A DNA stretch of 64,000 nt from positions 434,001-498,000 of the forward strand of contig NC_052110.1 in assembly GCF_012273895.1 (NCBI RefSeq), written 5' to 3'. The notes under the pieces were generated by a model. That model ran no database searches and had not been told where the DNA came from. It saw only the letters and a list, made by a program, of their open reading frames with translations. The position numbers and the translations under genes were made by a program. Positions 1 through 12,600 of the stretch are shown in pieces (positions within the stretch are counted from its first letter, which is position 1; each line of letters opens with the position of its first letter). The DNA is from Zerene cesonia (Eukaryota > Arthropoda > Insecta > Lepidoptera > Pieridae).

Positions 1-2489
1 ATAACTAAATTTCATTTATTTATTTTTATAATTCAATTCTTTGACGTATAATAAATTAAATTTTGACTCACAATCACGCTTAAAACTACTCGTGTAATAG
101 ACAGAGTTTACTAAGCGATATATTGTAAAACATAAAGATATTTTGAAAGAGAAGAACCGATGTAAAGTTATGTTCAGGTTAACATCAATTTCCATATATA
201 TGTGTGATAATTCTTATTATTAATAAATAAGTATAAGTGTTTCTACCTAAGTATAATTGTTTCATCAGGTCATACTGAAATCAAAGAAAATATATGAATA
301 TAAAAGGTAACGCAAAAAAGACGGTCAGTTTGTTGATAAGCGCATTGTTAACGGTTGGGAAATAATATTCGGAAAATTCAATAAATTAAATACTCTCTAT
401 AAATCTATAAATTGTCTCTAGAGAAAAAGAAGTAGAGAAAATTAATGAAAAAGAGAAGACCCAAAGCTCAATTTCCATAAAAAAAGAGCGGAGAAAGGTC
501 AGATAGTTTAATGAAATTACTTTCAACTGACCTATAGACGTATACAATAAAAGAAGTCCGATGTCATGGACAGTAAGTGGAGCGTGTCCGTGCCAAGAGA
601 TTACGAGATACGTTAACATATCATTGCAGAAAACTTATTTTTAATACTTTTTATAAGCAAAATGAATACCTCCATTTGACGTTCTCACAAAAATTAAAAA
701 GAAGTACTTAATTTATAAAGTATAGGCAGTTTATTTTTCGGTTTTGAGATAATTTGTTTAATATATGTGTAATATATCCGACAGGTAGGTATTTTTTTTT
801 TGATTCAACACGTTTGAAAACGATGCAGGAAGATCCGTTATCTAACTTGAACTAAGACATATACTATTATCATTTATAAAAAATTCAAACGTTACATTGA
901 CACAAAATAGCACACAGCTCAGTAGAAACTACTTTCTGAACCAGTGTTCAATATTAAATTTTGTATTTTGATTTTGTTTACATGCCCTTTTGATGGAAGT
1001 TATGATTTGAAAGAGATGAAGTTATATTCGAGTTTGAGTTTACACACAATCTCTATTTATACAGATATTGAAGTAACCAAAAGACCGCATTATATCAGGT
1101 CATTTCAAACGATAGATCTTACGGAATATCTTACTACAATAAGATGAAAACCGTTGGGTAAAATCACCTGAGTATCGCAATACAATGTCGAAATGTTTGC
1201 CTTTTATCCAGTACTTGTTCATGGATGAAATTGATTGAATTTGTTTAGGCTAACTCTGTTTGATATTAATTCTTAATTTTTGGAGGACAGCAGTAGATTA
1301 TGTTACAAGTTATATGAGGATATTTTATGTGGCTCTAGGGTAGATGGCTCATATAATTCCTAGTAATTTATTTAACATTTAATCTTTAATGTAAACGATT
1401 TGCGATTATATAAAATTGAAGCTGTTTTTCTTTTCTAAAAACAGTATATTAATAAAAACAGAGGGTGTCTTCGAGTGTAAGACATCATGTAAGCATAGCA
1501 ACAGAAATTCTGACTTCTATCAATCAAAACGGGATCCATTATTTTGATCTGGGATAAGATATAACATGTCTTGCATATTTTCGTGTTATGTACAATCTAG
1601 GTTAGTCGATTGAAATTTATTTATTAGAACTTGTGTAAATAACTAATTACAGCAAACTCGAGTACAATCTCTTGTACGTTTTTTAATTTAGTTGTGAAAT
1701 TACGCAAAACGTTCTACGTAACTGTGTTTCTGAGTAATTGCGTTGGATATTGGTAAAAACTCGTTTTTTGCTCCCAAATGAAAACAAAATTAGTCCATTG
1801 TCAATTTATATTTAAATTGCTTAATTCAGTTCTATTTATTTGAGGAAAGAGATCGAAATTATAACTTTGTGTGATATAAATTACACTTCCTAAACTATTT
1901 GTTAATATTTTTAATAAGCGAAGTGTTTTGTAAGAGTTATCAGCATTTGGTACATATTACATTTTTATTAAAGTATATGGAACACTTTAGTTGTATTAAA
2001 ATATGAAACTAAAATGTTTTGTATATGGCTACTGTATTTATTCGTAACAAATAAATAAGAATCGCATTCACATATGTTTTTCGGATTTGAAATTTGGATA
2101 GAGTATTTTAGTAGAAGATAACTTTTATATTACCGTGTTTAATTGGGTTAAGTAAAAATTATTTAAAATTTCAATTACCGCACAAAGAGATCTTTAATTG
2201 AATTTTCTTTTTCACTTATTGGAATTTAGGAGATAAATGAAAAATTCATTTTGGCGTCGCCGGTTTCAACTTTCGAAATAAAGATAATTAAATTTCATGG
2301 CAAATTTATAAGTTTTTTGATGCACTGAAAGTGCTTGTTATTTTGAGTAATTTCTCACAATACCTTGTATAATTTTATAAGTGTCTTACTCTTAATTTTG
2401 TTCCACTTACAAGTTTTAAGCTTTGTAGTATAAACATTAATATAGATAATTAACCAGTTGATGAAAATTTTGCAAAAGAAAAGTCATAC
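1..2489. other. AT-rich sequence, probably intron of the DUF745 gene
   Basis: This stretch is very AT-rich and has no open frame with protein-like composition on either strand. It lies downstream of the phase-0 donor of the DUF745 exon 2, so it is most simply part of the following intron. I recognise no repeat family or RNA gene in it. Confidence 0.5.
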
Positions 2490-4531
2490 CTGATGCATAG
2501 CCTGTTGAGCCGCTTGCGCTGCAGACTGGGCAGCTCGCTTAGCCTGTTGCAGCTGCATTTCTTCACCTTGCAGCGCGACCTTAGCATCTCTGACTTGCTG
2601 CTCCAATCCCGACAGGATCACCTGTTTCCCAGCCAGCGCTGCTTGCGCTGTTGCGCTGGACTGAGCCGCTGATTGCGCCAGCGTGTTCTTAGCCACATAT
2701 GCCGCTTGATACGCAGCTGCTTGCTGGTTGCCGAGTGCTGTTTTCGCTTGATTCGCTGATCCTACGGCTATCGTTCGCAGGCCACTGCCTCTGCTGAAGC
2801 CCTTTTTGCTTCCATCGCCTGATGCAGCGGCTTTAACGTCTTGTATGTAAGCGTCATAATGGTTCGATTCAGCTGGCTGTTGGGATTGTGCGGAATTCTC
2901 GTATTCGTAATCATATTCAGCTCTTTGGGCGTCTCGTTTGGCGGGCGCGGCTGTTGCTAGAGATACGGCACCTGGAATATTATTGCGTATCTTGGAATAC
3001 ATCTCGCTTTTCTATGGGTTTTATATATTGGAAAACTGTTCTCAAATATTTACTTTTCTTCTTATTCAAGATGTTACTATCAATTTTCTGCAACAAGGTT
3101 CTTTTAAACATTGATGATTGAAAATGTTTCTATTCCAATTGACTAAGTAATATAGCTTATTAAAATTAAAATAACTTGATTTCTACCACACGAAATCTAC
3201 TAGAGATCAAAGCATCAAATAACTGGTTGTAACGCATACTAAAGTTGATTGAACTATAAGTTTTCACTGTTAATTTTCACCAGTGTCAGGGAAATTCTTG
3301 TCAATGACCTACAATATAATATACACTGCTAATTATACATATTCGATAACAACAATGTCTCCCGATTATAAGTTCGGTGTTAATGTAAAAAAATCATCAA
3401 TTGTAAGGTGCTCATGACTAAACTATTTCAATGCGATCAACAATATAATAGAATAAATGACAATCGTTTTATTATAATAATAATATGTATTATTATAATA
3501 AACCAAATTATAATAAAACAAATTAATATTTATATTATTTTATTTGCACTTATCGGTGTTAAATAATTTATTAGTTAACAATAACGCATAAAATATAATT
3601 GCGTAAAAGCGACAGTGCTGAAAATTACGTTTTATAAACGGAAGTGCGGATACTGGGGATTCCAGCACATAACTAAAACTTATATAAATACATTACATAC
3701 TGTATATTTGTTTTGATCATGCTATCAGTTTACGTGTTCACGCGTAATTAGTTAAAGCAATTGTAATCATTTTGTAATATATTTTTTGTTTGATTTATTG
3801 TTTTGTTGTTAACAGTTACGTAGTAAAACTTTGAGTTGATATTTTAGGTGTAATAACAAGAAATGATTGAGAATCAAAAATAAATTTAATGGTGAATTAA
3901 TTTGGAAATCGCTATAGTCGCGGGATCGAATCCCACCTCATGACTCTCATGACAGAATTTTGGTTGTTTTTTAAATAAATAAATAATAATAATTTATCCT
4001 GCAAGCAAAAGACCTCAACCTCAAAAACAAAAAAAAGTTAACATAAAATTTTTTTTATGTTTCCTTTTGTTCCTTTCATGATATTATAAACTGTAATTCT
4101 TTTTAGTTATTATTCTCTAACTATCAATTCATAAGACGAAGCAGAAGAATCTCTAAATATATGATATAGGTAAGGAAATAAAATTGATAGCCAATGTATT
4201 ATGACCAAAAAAATATTTTAAAGAAATGTATATTTATTCTAATTTAATTAAAAGGATCATTATATTGTGTTATATAGGATACAATTTAGATATAATAGCA
4301 AATATGTGTTAAATTTTTTTCCTAAATAAAATTGACCGTTTTTTTTAATACGTTATAAATAAACAGATACGTTATATCTGATAGTTTGTTCAGTATTATT
4401 AATAAAAAATTATTGTCATTAATATTTAAGTACCAAATAACTGTATGAATCCAAAATATATTATTTAAATGCATAAACAATAAAGAAACAGAAAACTTAC
4501 ATATACAAAACAGTACAGCCCTAAAAGCCAT
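2490..4531 (-). CDS. Secreted DUF745-family protein, 5' two exons (partial)
   Basis: Two minus-strand coding exons, 4531-4501 and 2971-2490, join in phase and give 171 residues. Exon 1 encodes MAFRAVLFCI and ends at a GTAAGT donor after one base. Exon 2 follows ATTCCAG and restores the frame as CAVSLATAAPAKR. The join makes a textbook signal peptide with cleavage near residue 21. An Asp/Glu/Tyr/Gln stretch follows, then from about residue 70 a long Ala/Gln-rich, probably helical, segment containing AYQAAYVAKNTLAQSAAQ, SATAQAALAGKQ and LEQQVRDAKVALQ. These are recognisable as the insect DUF745 family, whose function is unknown. Exon 2 ends phase 0 at CAG|GTATGA. No continuation is visible in 1-2489, so the 3' part lies outside the window. 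The in-frame ATG at 3002 inside the upstream intron is not the start: it would remove the signal peptide. A coiled or extracellular role is inference. Confidence 0.88.
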
Positions 4532-4543
4532 GATGCCAGGCGG

Positions 4544-4724
4544 TCTGAAATCACAAAACACCGGAATGAATTTCTGTTATATGTAAAAAAAAAACTTCAA
4601 AAACACTTCACTGTAACTACCTTCCAGTACTTTCGTCTGTTAATTTCGATTTTAGTGGGGGTCGCTAATGCCCCTAGCGCCGGTAAAGCAATGTACAGAT
4701 AAATCGTTGGTATTAGTATTTATA
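4544..4724 (-). promoter_or_regulatory. Putative promoter and 5'UTR intron of the DUF745 gene
   Basis: On the minus strand a TATAAATA box lies at 4717-4724. A possible 5'UTR exon ends at 4621 (GGAAG|GTAGTT). A short intron of about 76 bases then ends in GTGATTTCAG at 4545, just before the coding exon (4544-4501, ATG at 4531). The transcription start would be about 30 bases downstream of the TATA box, near 4690. The acceptor is convincing; the GTAGTT donor and the exact start site are inferred. Confidence 0.5.
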
Positions 4725-5057
4725 GTAATTGACCGATAGACCGGAAAACTAGACGAGCGTGGATCTATTGAGTGGGGAATCGGTATCACGAATTTTGCGA
4801 ATTCGTTGTCTATGGTGGCACGATTTGATGTATTGTTCCATTTGTCTTTGGGTGTCGTGATTTTTATTTTACGTGAGTTTTTTTTGGAAAACTGGAAATC
4901 ATCGCAAAAGCCTAGGCAGGAATCTAAGTTATAATTACTTAAAGAATAGTCACGTAATTAATATCTTAATAATTTTGTGTACATGCTCACTTTCCTGAGA
5001 CTTGTCTATTTCTTTTAAATACTCAGCCCTAGGCCCACGGGAAGAAAGCATTCATCG

Positions 5058-5121
5058 ATCGTTTGAAAATGGGCGCTGCCTGATACTCTTGAGTTTCAGG
5101 CAGCGCCCATTTTCAAACGAT
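5058..5121. repeat. Perfect palindrome, 26-bp arms
   Basis: Arms 5058-5083 and 5096-5121 are exact reverse complements (left arm begins ATCGTTTGAAAATGGGCG). They are separated by 12 bases in which ACTC..GAGT can pair further. The arms are GC-richer than the surroundings. Confidence 0.9.
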
Positions 5122-6654
5122 TTTCAAACTGGGACGCCTTTTGCCTCTGAAGATGATAGGTATATGTAATTAAAATTGTATGTTATGTTATTGTTAGGGA
5201 ATAAACGACATTTTGTTGTATTAAAGTAATCCGAGAATATGAGATAAAATATTATCAATTGAAGAGAAATAAATTTTCGGGTGGTTTTTACAGCTCTTTA
5301 TGTATCTCCGCCTACGTGTGAATTGTGATTTCAAGTAAAAATTCGCTGTGATTTTATTATGAAAATATTATAACCTTTTTAGTCAACATTTGATTGAAAG
5401 ATAACGTTATTTTTTCAAAGATGATGTATATAACACCAACAGCAAGTATTATAACATCGAATAGTAAAAAAAAACGAGGTTAAGCAACTATTGGTACAGT
5501 CATAAAAATGATGGGTGACACTATTTTGCAGTTACTCTTTAGCTTATTAAGGAATTATTAGTGTCGCAAGCTCGACTTCTTCACCGTTTTTTCAGGTTAT
5601 AATTTAAATTTTTGTATAGTCTGCATTTGCGATTGCATTTAATTTATGCAACCTAACTGCATAACATCTACAAATCTTTATACAATCGTTGAAAGAGAAA
5701 GAAGCCTTTTTTCTTTAAAATCTAGGCTGTTATTTTTCAGCTCAAAACCTATGAAGCGGATCTGAAAGTTTGAAAATTAAACAAAACACTCAGACTTTAT
5801 TCAATTTGTTGGCAAAATCGTGATTTTTGCACAAAAACCATTCTTTTACATTGGCAAGGAAATCGTCTTTTATATAATATTTTAGTTTGATATTGCGTTA
5901 AGTAAGGTTTTATAATTGTTTAGAAATACTTTAATTGTTTGGGTTGTAACTGTTCTTAATCTGAGACTTTACATTTGAGTAGATGTCAACGACATATACC
6001 TTTGCGTATTGAAATATATGTATTAATAAATTTAAATGCAATGCTTATTTTATACGTCTATGGCTTTCCTTGAGAATTTGGTATGTACCTAGATATGTCA
6101 TAAAAAATGTAATTAAAACAATTTATTTTTCTTCATATACATAATTCATATACATTATATTAAATATTTGGACAGAGTTACCAATTATTACATATTTTCC
6201 TATTAAACAATTTTGTAATACCTAACTTCACGATTATCTAGACGAATATGAACAATTATTTCGTGTTAACATTTATTCAATTTCAAGTTTTACTACCTAT
6301 ATATCGTAGCTATGTGGCCAACGTATTTAGTTTTGTCTGCACATTGCTTAAAACTAGAGTTTTGCCTTTGACCCCGGCCAAGCAGTTTAAAATGTCAGAT
6401 AAATAAAAATATTTTCTACAAAAAAGGTCACTGAAGTCCCTGGGAGGGAAATACCACCCTAGATTCTAAAATGGGACCACATAACAATAGTTTCGTATTA
6501 AACACAAAGGATTTACCTCAACCCATTGAAAACCCACGTAACTAATCATAAAACAGAGTAGAGAACCAATTTCGTTTTGGGAACATCATTGATTAAATAA
6601 AGGAGATAATGAGAAATATTTGCCAACACTGACACAATGAAGAGGAAACTTTAA

Positions 6655-6790
6655 TATTTTTGTATTTTTGTAATACGCAAAAACCACTGGACCGATTTCC
6701 AAAAAATCTTTCACCGTTAGAAAGCTGGAACTTCACTGAGTGACATAGGCTATATATGTAGCACGGGCGAAGCCGGAGCGAACAGTTAGT
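6655..6790 (+). repeat. AGCTAGT-ended short interspersed element (copy 1)
   Basis: Contains CCACTGGACCGATTT, TTCACTGAGTGACATAGGCT, and an end like GCGAAGCCGGAGCGAACAG. Related copies are at 7575-7697, 29037-29208 and 46640-46780 (plus) and about 30238-30345 (minus). Diverged and 5'-incomplete. Confidence 0.75.
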
Positions 6791-7574
6791 GTTACTTCAT
6801 TGAGGAAAATATAAATGCAAAACGGAAGAGAAGCATAAAAAAACATTGTTTATGCTTCTCTGGCATACATAACATTCCATTTGAGAGTAAACGACGGGGC
6901 ATGGATCGTAATTTTTCAGTAGTAATTTTGGCGTATAATCTTTGTTTTATATTTACTATTAAACACAGTATATGACAGTAAAAATTACTATTATTGGGTC
7001 GCTTCCATAATGGCGTTTTTCTTCTGTCAAACAGAACCATCGCAGCAATGAAATTATCTTGTGAAAAATATACAATTATTTAAATTGGATCATTTAGAAT
7101 CCTTCTTTAAAGTTACCGTGAGGCAGACACACAGATGCATAATTAATACAGATTATACAACAATTAGACTTAAAATATTTGACTGCGTCAAAATAAAGTC
7201 GGCGCGAGTGGAGCCGGGAGCAGAAGCTATATCATAAAAAGTAAAAATCAATCAAGGCAAGTTTGAAATATGGTTTTGTTTGTGCATATAAAAACTAAAG
7301 AATGTGTTTGAAATCGTGAATATTACCTTGGCCTGCTCTTTGGGTAAAATTTTATTTCTATTTTTATAAGCTTTTATTTAACTGTATTTCGTCCAGTGGT
7401 GTAGTGGTTGGCTTGATTGCGAGGGCCGTGGGATCAAAATATTAATTCAAGTACTAAATATTGTGTATTTAGAACTTAATCTTAGAGATAAGATAGATTA
7501 TATATTTATATTTCTTTTACAATACATTTCAGTCTTTCTATTTTTCATAAGAAATTAATGTTATCATACTGATA

Positions 7575-7697
7575 TTATAGAGACGAAACTTATGTATGGA
7601 CCGATTTCGACAATTCTTTAATCATTAGAAAGCTGCAATTTCACTGATTGACATAGACTTTATATGTACCACGGGCAAAGCTGGGGCGAACAGCTAG
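7575..7697 (+). repeat. AGCTAGT-ended short interspersed element (copy 2)
   Basis: Shares the GGACCGATTTCGACAATTC, GAAAGCTGCAATTTCACTGA and CCACGGGCAAAGC segments with the copy at 6655-6790 and ends in ACAGCTAGT. Truncated at its 5' end. Confidence 0.75.
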
Positions 7698-8564
7698 TTA
7701 ATTAAAGTCTTGGTTGCTGTGCTTGAACTATTTCTATTGAATTTTACGTAGAAATAATCAATCAAAAGACTTGCAAAGTCTAATATTTTGTGAATACAAA
7801 TTCAATTTTAAATTTTATTCTATAACGGCTAGGTAAGTTACGGACAAAATTTGTAGTGTTAGAGCTATCGAATAAGATAAATAAACAAAATGAAGCGCGA
7901 GTTTTGGTTATAAATATTTAGCTATCTGTTGTTTGGTAATCATGGGGTGATACACTGAGTATCTATTTTATAAAAAGAAATGAAATTAAAAAAATACTTA
8001 ATCATCATAAATATACTACAGACCCTAGGTCAATATAAATTTTAATAATACACGTTTCTTGTCGTTTTTCCAGTAAAATATAGAACATATATCTACCTCT
8101 TTTCTCAAACCCCAACCCATAATTAGAACGAAACTTTTTACTTAAATACTAAACTACAAAATTCGCCATCTCTTAGGCTTCAAGTTACGGTGCTAAGTAA
8201 TTGTAAGTGAACAGTGCAATATCGTCACGTGCTGTGTTGATCAACTTGTAACCAACTTTATGAAACTGATGTTCCGTAAGCACGGTTACAAGTTCGATTC
8301 CTGTTGAAGTCATTTTCTTTATGATTTTATTGTTGACTAGCTGTTGCTCACACGCGCAGACACAATAAATTATTATGGTACAAACTTTCATGCCCTAATT
8401 TATCCCATTGGGGGTTGAATTTATCAAAATCCTTTCTTAGTAGATGTATACGTCATTACATATGCATGCCAAATTTCAGCCCGATCTGTCTAGGGGTTGG
8501 GGCTGTGCGTTAATAGATCACTGTGTCAGTCAATACCTTTGATTTATACATATTGACTGTGTAA

Positions 8565-8790
8565 GAGCAATGGTGGCTCATTGATAAGTACCTCGGTCGT
8601 AAATCGAAATATCGGGGGTTCGAGACCAGGCGAGCGTGCAAAAAATAAATTGATTTTTCAATTTGTCTGCGCATTATATACCTCATCACTACTTGAAACG
8701 GCGAAGGAAAACATTGTGAAGAACCGGCATATCAAAGAATCAAAACTTCACATCCGATAGTCGGTGTCATCACATCGGACTATCGATATA
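8565..8790 (+). repeat. tRNA-related SINE
   Basis: The head has a box-A-like GGTGGCTCATTGATAAG and a box-B-like GGGGTTCGAGACC. The body contains TTTTTCAATTTGTCTGCGCA and a tail with AGAATCAAAACTTCACATCC. A second copy with the same order (TGGTTCAGTGGTTAAGAG, TTTTCAATTTATCTGCGCA, AGAATCAAAAGTTCAACG) is at about 56968-57125. The internal promoter layout identifies a tRNA-derived retroposon, not a working tRNA gene. Confidence 0.7.
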
Positions 8791-8815
8791 TCTGCCTTTG
8801 GATCCGCGTGTCTTG

Positions 8816-8908
8816 TATATCATAATAACAGGTCATCAGCATCATCAGACCCTACTTGTCCTACACAAGTACGGTCTGATGATGCTGATGACCTGTTATT
8901 ATGATATA
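8816..8908. repeat. Perfect palindrome, 36-bp arms
   Basis: Arms 8816-8851 and 8873-8908 are exact reverse complements (left arm begins TATATCATAATAACAGG). The 21-base loop itself contains ACTTGT..ACAAGT, so the hairpin nearly closes completely. The arms include CATCAGCATCATCAG. Confidence 0.92.
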
Positions 8909-9019
8909 ATATGTGCTATGTAGATAGTATTAAGGTGAATTTAAAAAGCAATTTGTATTTGTCGGAAAATTACCCATTTATGTATTTTCTTGTGTTTGAT
9001 TACTAATGTAAAATAAACT

Positions 9020-9300
9020 TTTTTATTTTATATCTTAGTCGGCAATGGAGCTAGTGGGTCGCCTGATGGTGCGCCCATGATGCGCACCGCCGAGGAACAT
9101 TTGGAGAGGAATTAGGTCAATTGAAGACCTTACGCCTCTACAAAGGGATTGCCAACTTTCACCTGGAAAAAGGTTAAGAAAGGATTAAAGGAAAGGAATG
9201 GAAATGGTAAGGAAAAGTATATGGGCCTCCGGCTCCCCCACTCACTTCTCTTGCTTTCTCTCTCACTCGCTTTCTTGTCGCATTGCGTGCTTTGGTTAGA
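9020..9300 (-). repeat. GGCAATGGAGCT-type interspersed element
   Basis: Carries GTCGGCAATGGAGCTAGTGG, CCTTACGCCTCTACAAA and ATGGGCCTCCGGCTCCCCCA, the same order as the better-preserved copies at 35480-35850 and 44425-44775. In those copies the left end is a T-run followed by ATGTCACAG, so the element reads as an A-tailed retroposon on the minus strand. Confidence 0.75.
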
Positions 9301-9397
9301 AGCTTTAAATTGTGTAAACCTATTGATGTGAAGTTTGAAATCTAACCGGAAATTGTTGCATTTTTATTGTGATGTAGATATCGACTAGTATAAATAA

Positions 9398-9513
9398 ATG
9401 TTATTATGATTACATAACTGTTATTAAACCGTAAAAAGTATGGAATATTACTAGAATGTTATTATGATTACATAATTGTTATTAAACCGTAAAATGTATG
9501 GATGATTACTAGC
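9398..9513. repeat. 58-bp tandem duplication
   Basis: Two adjacent 58-base units, 9398-9455 and 9456-9513, both begin ATGTTATTATGATTACATAA and differ at about six positions. The pair lies about 165 bases upstream of the NOP53 start codon. Confidence 0.85.
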
Positions 9514-9539
9514 CTAATTTGACAACAAATAATTCAATA

Positions 9540-9678
9540 AACATTTACTTATGATCTTATATTATCTATAAAATATATTTGTAGGACATTGACAGTGACA
9601 GGTGACAATTTCCTTCACTTATATATTGTCAATTGTACTGTGTGTTGTCCATGTGATATTTTATAAAATTAATTAAAA
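9540..9678 (+). promoter_or_regulatory. Putative NOP53 promoter region
   Basis: This is the sequence immediately upstream of the NOP53 ATG. It contains ATTGACAGTGACAGGTGACA around 9590-9607 and no clear TATA box at the usual distance, consistent with a housekeeping promoter. The transcription start cannot be placed from sequence alone. Confidence 0.35.
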
Positions 9679-12600
9679 ATGATTGTCGAGAAGAAAAAGA
9701 AGCGTGTATCGAAAAAGAATAAAGCAGCTTGGCGTAAACATAGTGATATCCGCGATGTAGAAGATTTCTTAGAGGATCAAAGATTAGAAGAAAGATTGGG
9801 GTTAGGTTATGTTGTGTTATGATTTTTATTGTTACGTGTATATTTTTAAGTCTTGTATATTTATCTCTTCCTTGCAATTTCAGGCATTTTGATACAAAAA
9901 AAGATGAGGAGATATTTATGTTGGATACTGTTGGCGAAGGAAAGGAAGAGGAGAAACCAGATGTGAAACCGTTATCTGCTAAAGAGCAAAAAAGAGCTAA
10001 ATTGAATGAAACCCCACGATGTTTTCAAATACTACTCCCGTCTTCTAAGGTAAATACTCAATACATATACACACATACCTTTTTGCCACTTTCTAGTGTA
10101 GACTTTTAATATGAATATGGGTATAATACATATGAAGATTAACTGTTAAAGTTTTTTGTTTCAATATGAAGAGTCTGTAGCCATATTTTAATGGCCAATA
10201 TAGGTGTTCAAAAGCCTACTCTATTAGTAATCACTTCTATTTCATTAAAGATTTTATGATGTTTAGTTATAATTGATAAGGGTATTCTTATTATAGTGTT
10301 ATATGTATTATAGTGTTATATTTGTGTTACTTTATATAAAGCTAGCCGATACACTTCACAATTTATAAGCTTTATCTTTATATATTAACAAATTAAATTC
10401 AATTTTTTTTAGGTAGAAGATCCAAACAAAAAAAGGAACACTGTTAAAGCTACAGGCTCGAAGCCATCAGATTTGTCAAAACTAACAACAAAAAGGAAAA
10501 TCGAAAAGGGCGTGTTGCAGAAACAAATTGAACTGACAAAGAAAAACATCAGAATTGCAAGGGAAAAGAAGAGGAAGTCTAAAGTTATCAGGCAAACGTT
10601 CGATAAGAACTTGTGGAGTGCTGATTGTAAGTTGTTCATATTAATTGTATGTTTGTCACAATTTGAGTTCATTTAAGAGTTGACCTAATTTAACCACTCC
10701 AGGATCTTGTTGGAACTTGTATTGTTAGTAATTCAAATTTGAAACTCAATGTGCATTGGGTTCGGAAAAAATATATTTGATAAATAAATTGATATATAAA
10801 TACATGTCATGATGATTTGTCATTTTTAACTGTTTCACATTTCCTTGAATTTCATGTTTAAAAGAAATCTTAATTTGAACTGTAAAATTTTTCCTGTAGT
10901 GTTCCTAAATACTATAGTGTGTAGTATTTTTAAAAACTTTTCATTTATCTGATAGTGTTTCTAAAAACCTTCCGTTTATCTTAATTGGGTCTATCTGAAA
11001 TCCGCTGTATTTTTATTATTTAGTTGAACATTTTCAGCTATATGAACTGTTTTTATTTAATCGAATTTAGTTTTCCAATGTGACTGCTTATGTTCTTTGG
11101 TGTGTGTATGATAAGTTGTATAACATTCTTCAATAAACTTTTTACAGTAGAAGCAAAAGGTATACCTGCGACCCTGTGTGAAGAGTTCATATCTCCAGAG
11201 GCTCAACTGCACAATGTTCACACAACACAGCGTTTGAGGGCGAAGCCCCCACCGCCGAAGATGGTAGTGTCTAGAATGGCTGTAGAGCCTCCGCACCCAG
11301 GTGTCAGTTATAATCCATCATTCCAGGTGAGTTTTGTATTAAAGAATATTTTACCTTATCGTAATAGATGTAAATTTTTTTCACAATCTAAGATTTTGTA
11401 AAACTTTGCAATAGAAATTCTGCTATGTATTGTGGAAATATGTAAGATAAACAAAATTTTGTGAATAGTTTGTTTCATTTTGAATAATTCTATCATTTAT
11501 TTACTTCATATTTTTTATACCTTTTTAAGACTTGTTTTTTTGTGTCTATCAATTATAATATAACAATCTCATACAAGGTCTTCTTTAAAAATGTTAAAAA
11601 GAACTATTCTGATTTCGAGTCATGGGCAATGATATGTCTGTATTCATTCTCATCAGGAACACCAAGATTTGCTGCAACAAGTTGTCAAGCATGAGGAGAA
11701 AATGATGAAGAAGGAAGCTCATCTCCTGCGAGTCACCAACAAGATGTTCAGAAAGGTTACAGCCCAGTCTAAGGAGGTTAGTACTAATTGTACATTACTA
11801 ATCATTATGACATGTCCATTTAATATAAACGAAATAATGACTTCCTAGTAAATTATAGCGTCTTTATATTATTTTCTTTGTGTACTATATTTTGACCGAC
11901 CAAAAACAAAGGGTGTTCCCAATTCAACTTGTTTTATGACAATATGATGAAAGAATAAATTATTATAAATAATTATTATACTTTTTTAAGTTAAATCTTT
12001 TAAAGAAATATCTAAAAGCTAATCGGTTTTTTCGTGCAAAATTATAAAAAAAAATCTCTAAATATATAAATTTTATGGTTAAAAAAAGTTAATAGTATTT
12101 ATTGTATTGTGCATAAAAGATTTTCACATACATTATTTAAAGCCCCCCCATCATGATACCGTGCTTTTTTTTCAGAATCAATGGATAGAAGAGATGAGCG
12201 TAGGCCTGCCGCAGCCGCACAACCCGCAGACAGACGAACAGTCAGGTAGTGACGGCGAATATCGCGCCATCAACCCGCCCGTACAGAACAAGAAGAAGGA
12301 CCACAAGGCGAGGAGGAAGCAGAGGGAGATGATAGAGGAGAAGGAGAGGAAGAAACGTGAGAAGATCGATAAGAAGAAGATCACCGATTTGTACAAGTGA
12401 GTGATACTCTTGAATTGGTGTGTAAGAGAAAGAATGTGAAAGTGTTTGTAGAATGTAGAGTAGAAAAAGAAGTCATACGGCTTGTTAGTTTCTCTTCTCT
12501 CAGGGAGATAAAGAAGAGATACCGCAGAGTATGTATAGAAAGTAGATAAAAAAAATATGTGAGCCGTCCGTCACGGGACGCCTGGCAGATATGACACATC

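Larger units (their letters stand above)
4750..9560. other. Intergenic region between the DUF745 gene and NOP53
   Basis: No exon could be supported here. The region holds two perfect palindromes (about 5058-5121 and 8816-8908), two AGCTAGT-ended elements (6655-6790, 7575-7697), a tRNA-like SINE near 8565, a GGCAATGGAGCT-type element (9020-9300) and a 58-bp tandem pair (9398-9513). Around 6420-6590 is a degenerate copy of a repeat also present at 60640-60795; both carry a stretch like ATTCTAAAA followed by CAAACACAAA. The two genes are divergent, so promoters of both should lie at its ends. Confidence 0.6.

Noticed and set aside
2972..3002. ATG at 3002 as start of the DUF745 protein
   Set aside because: The sequence to 2972 fits an intron end (ATTCCAG). 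Joining at 2971 gives a signal peptide, whereas the 3002 start gives none.
3900..3950. B-box-like GGGATCGAATCCC suggesting a tRNA gene
   Set aside because: No matching A box or cloverleaf at the right distance; probably a worn SINE relic.
12178..12396. Minus-strand frame opposite NOP53 exon 6
   Set aside because: Antisense shadow of the Lys/Glu-rich exon; no splice or family support.
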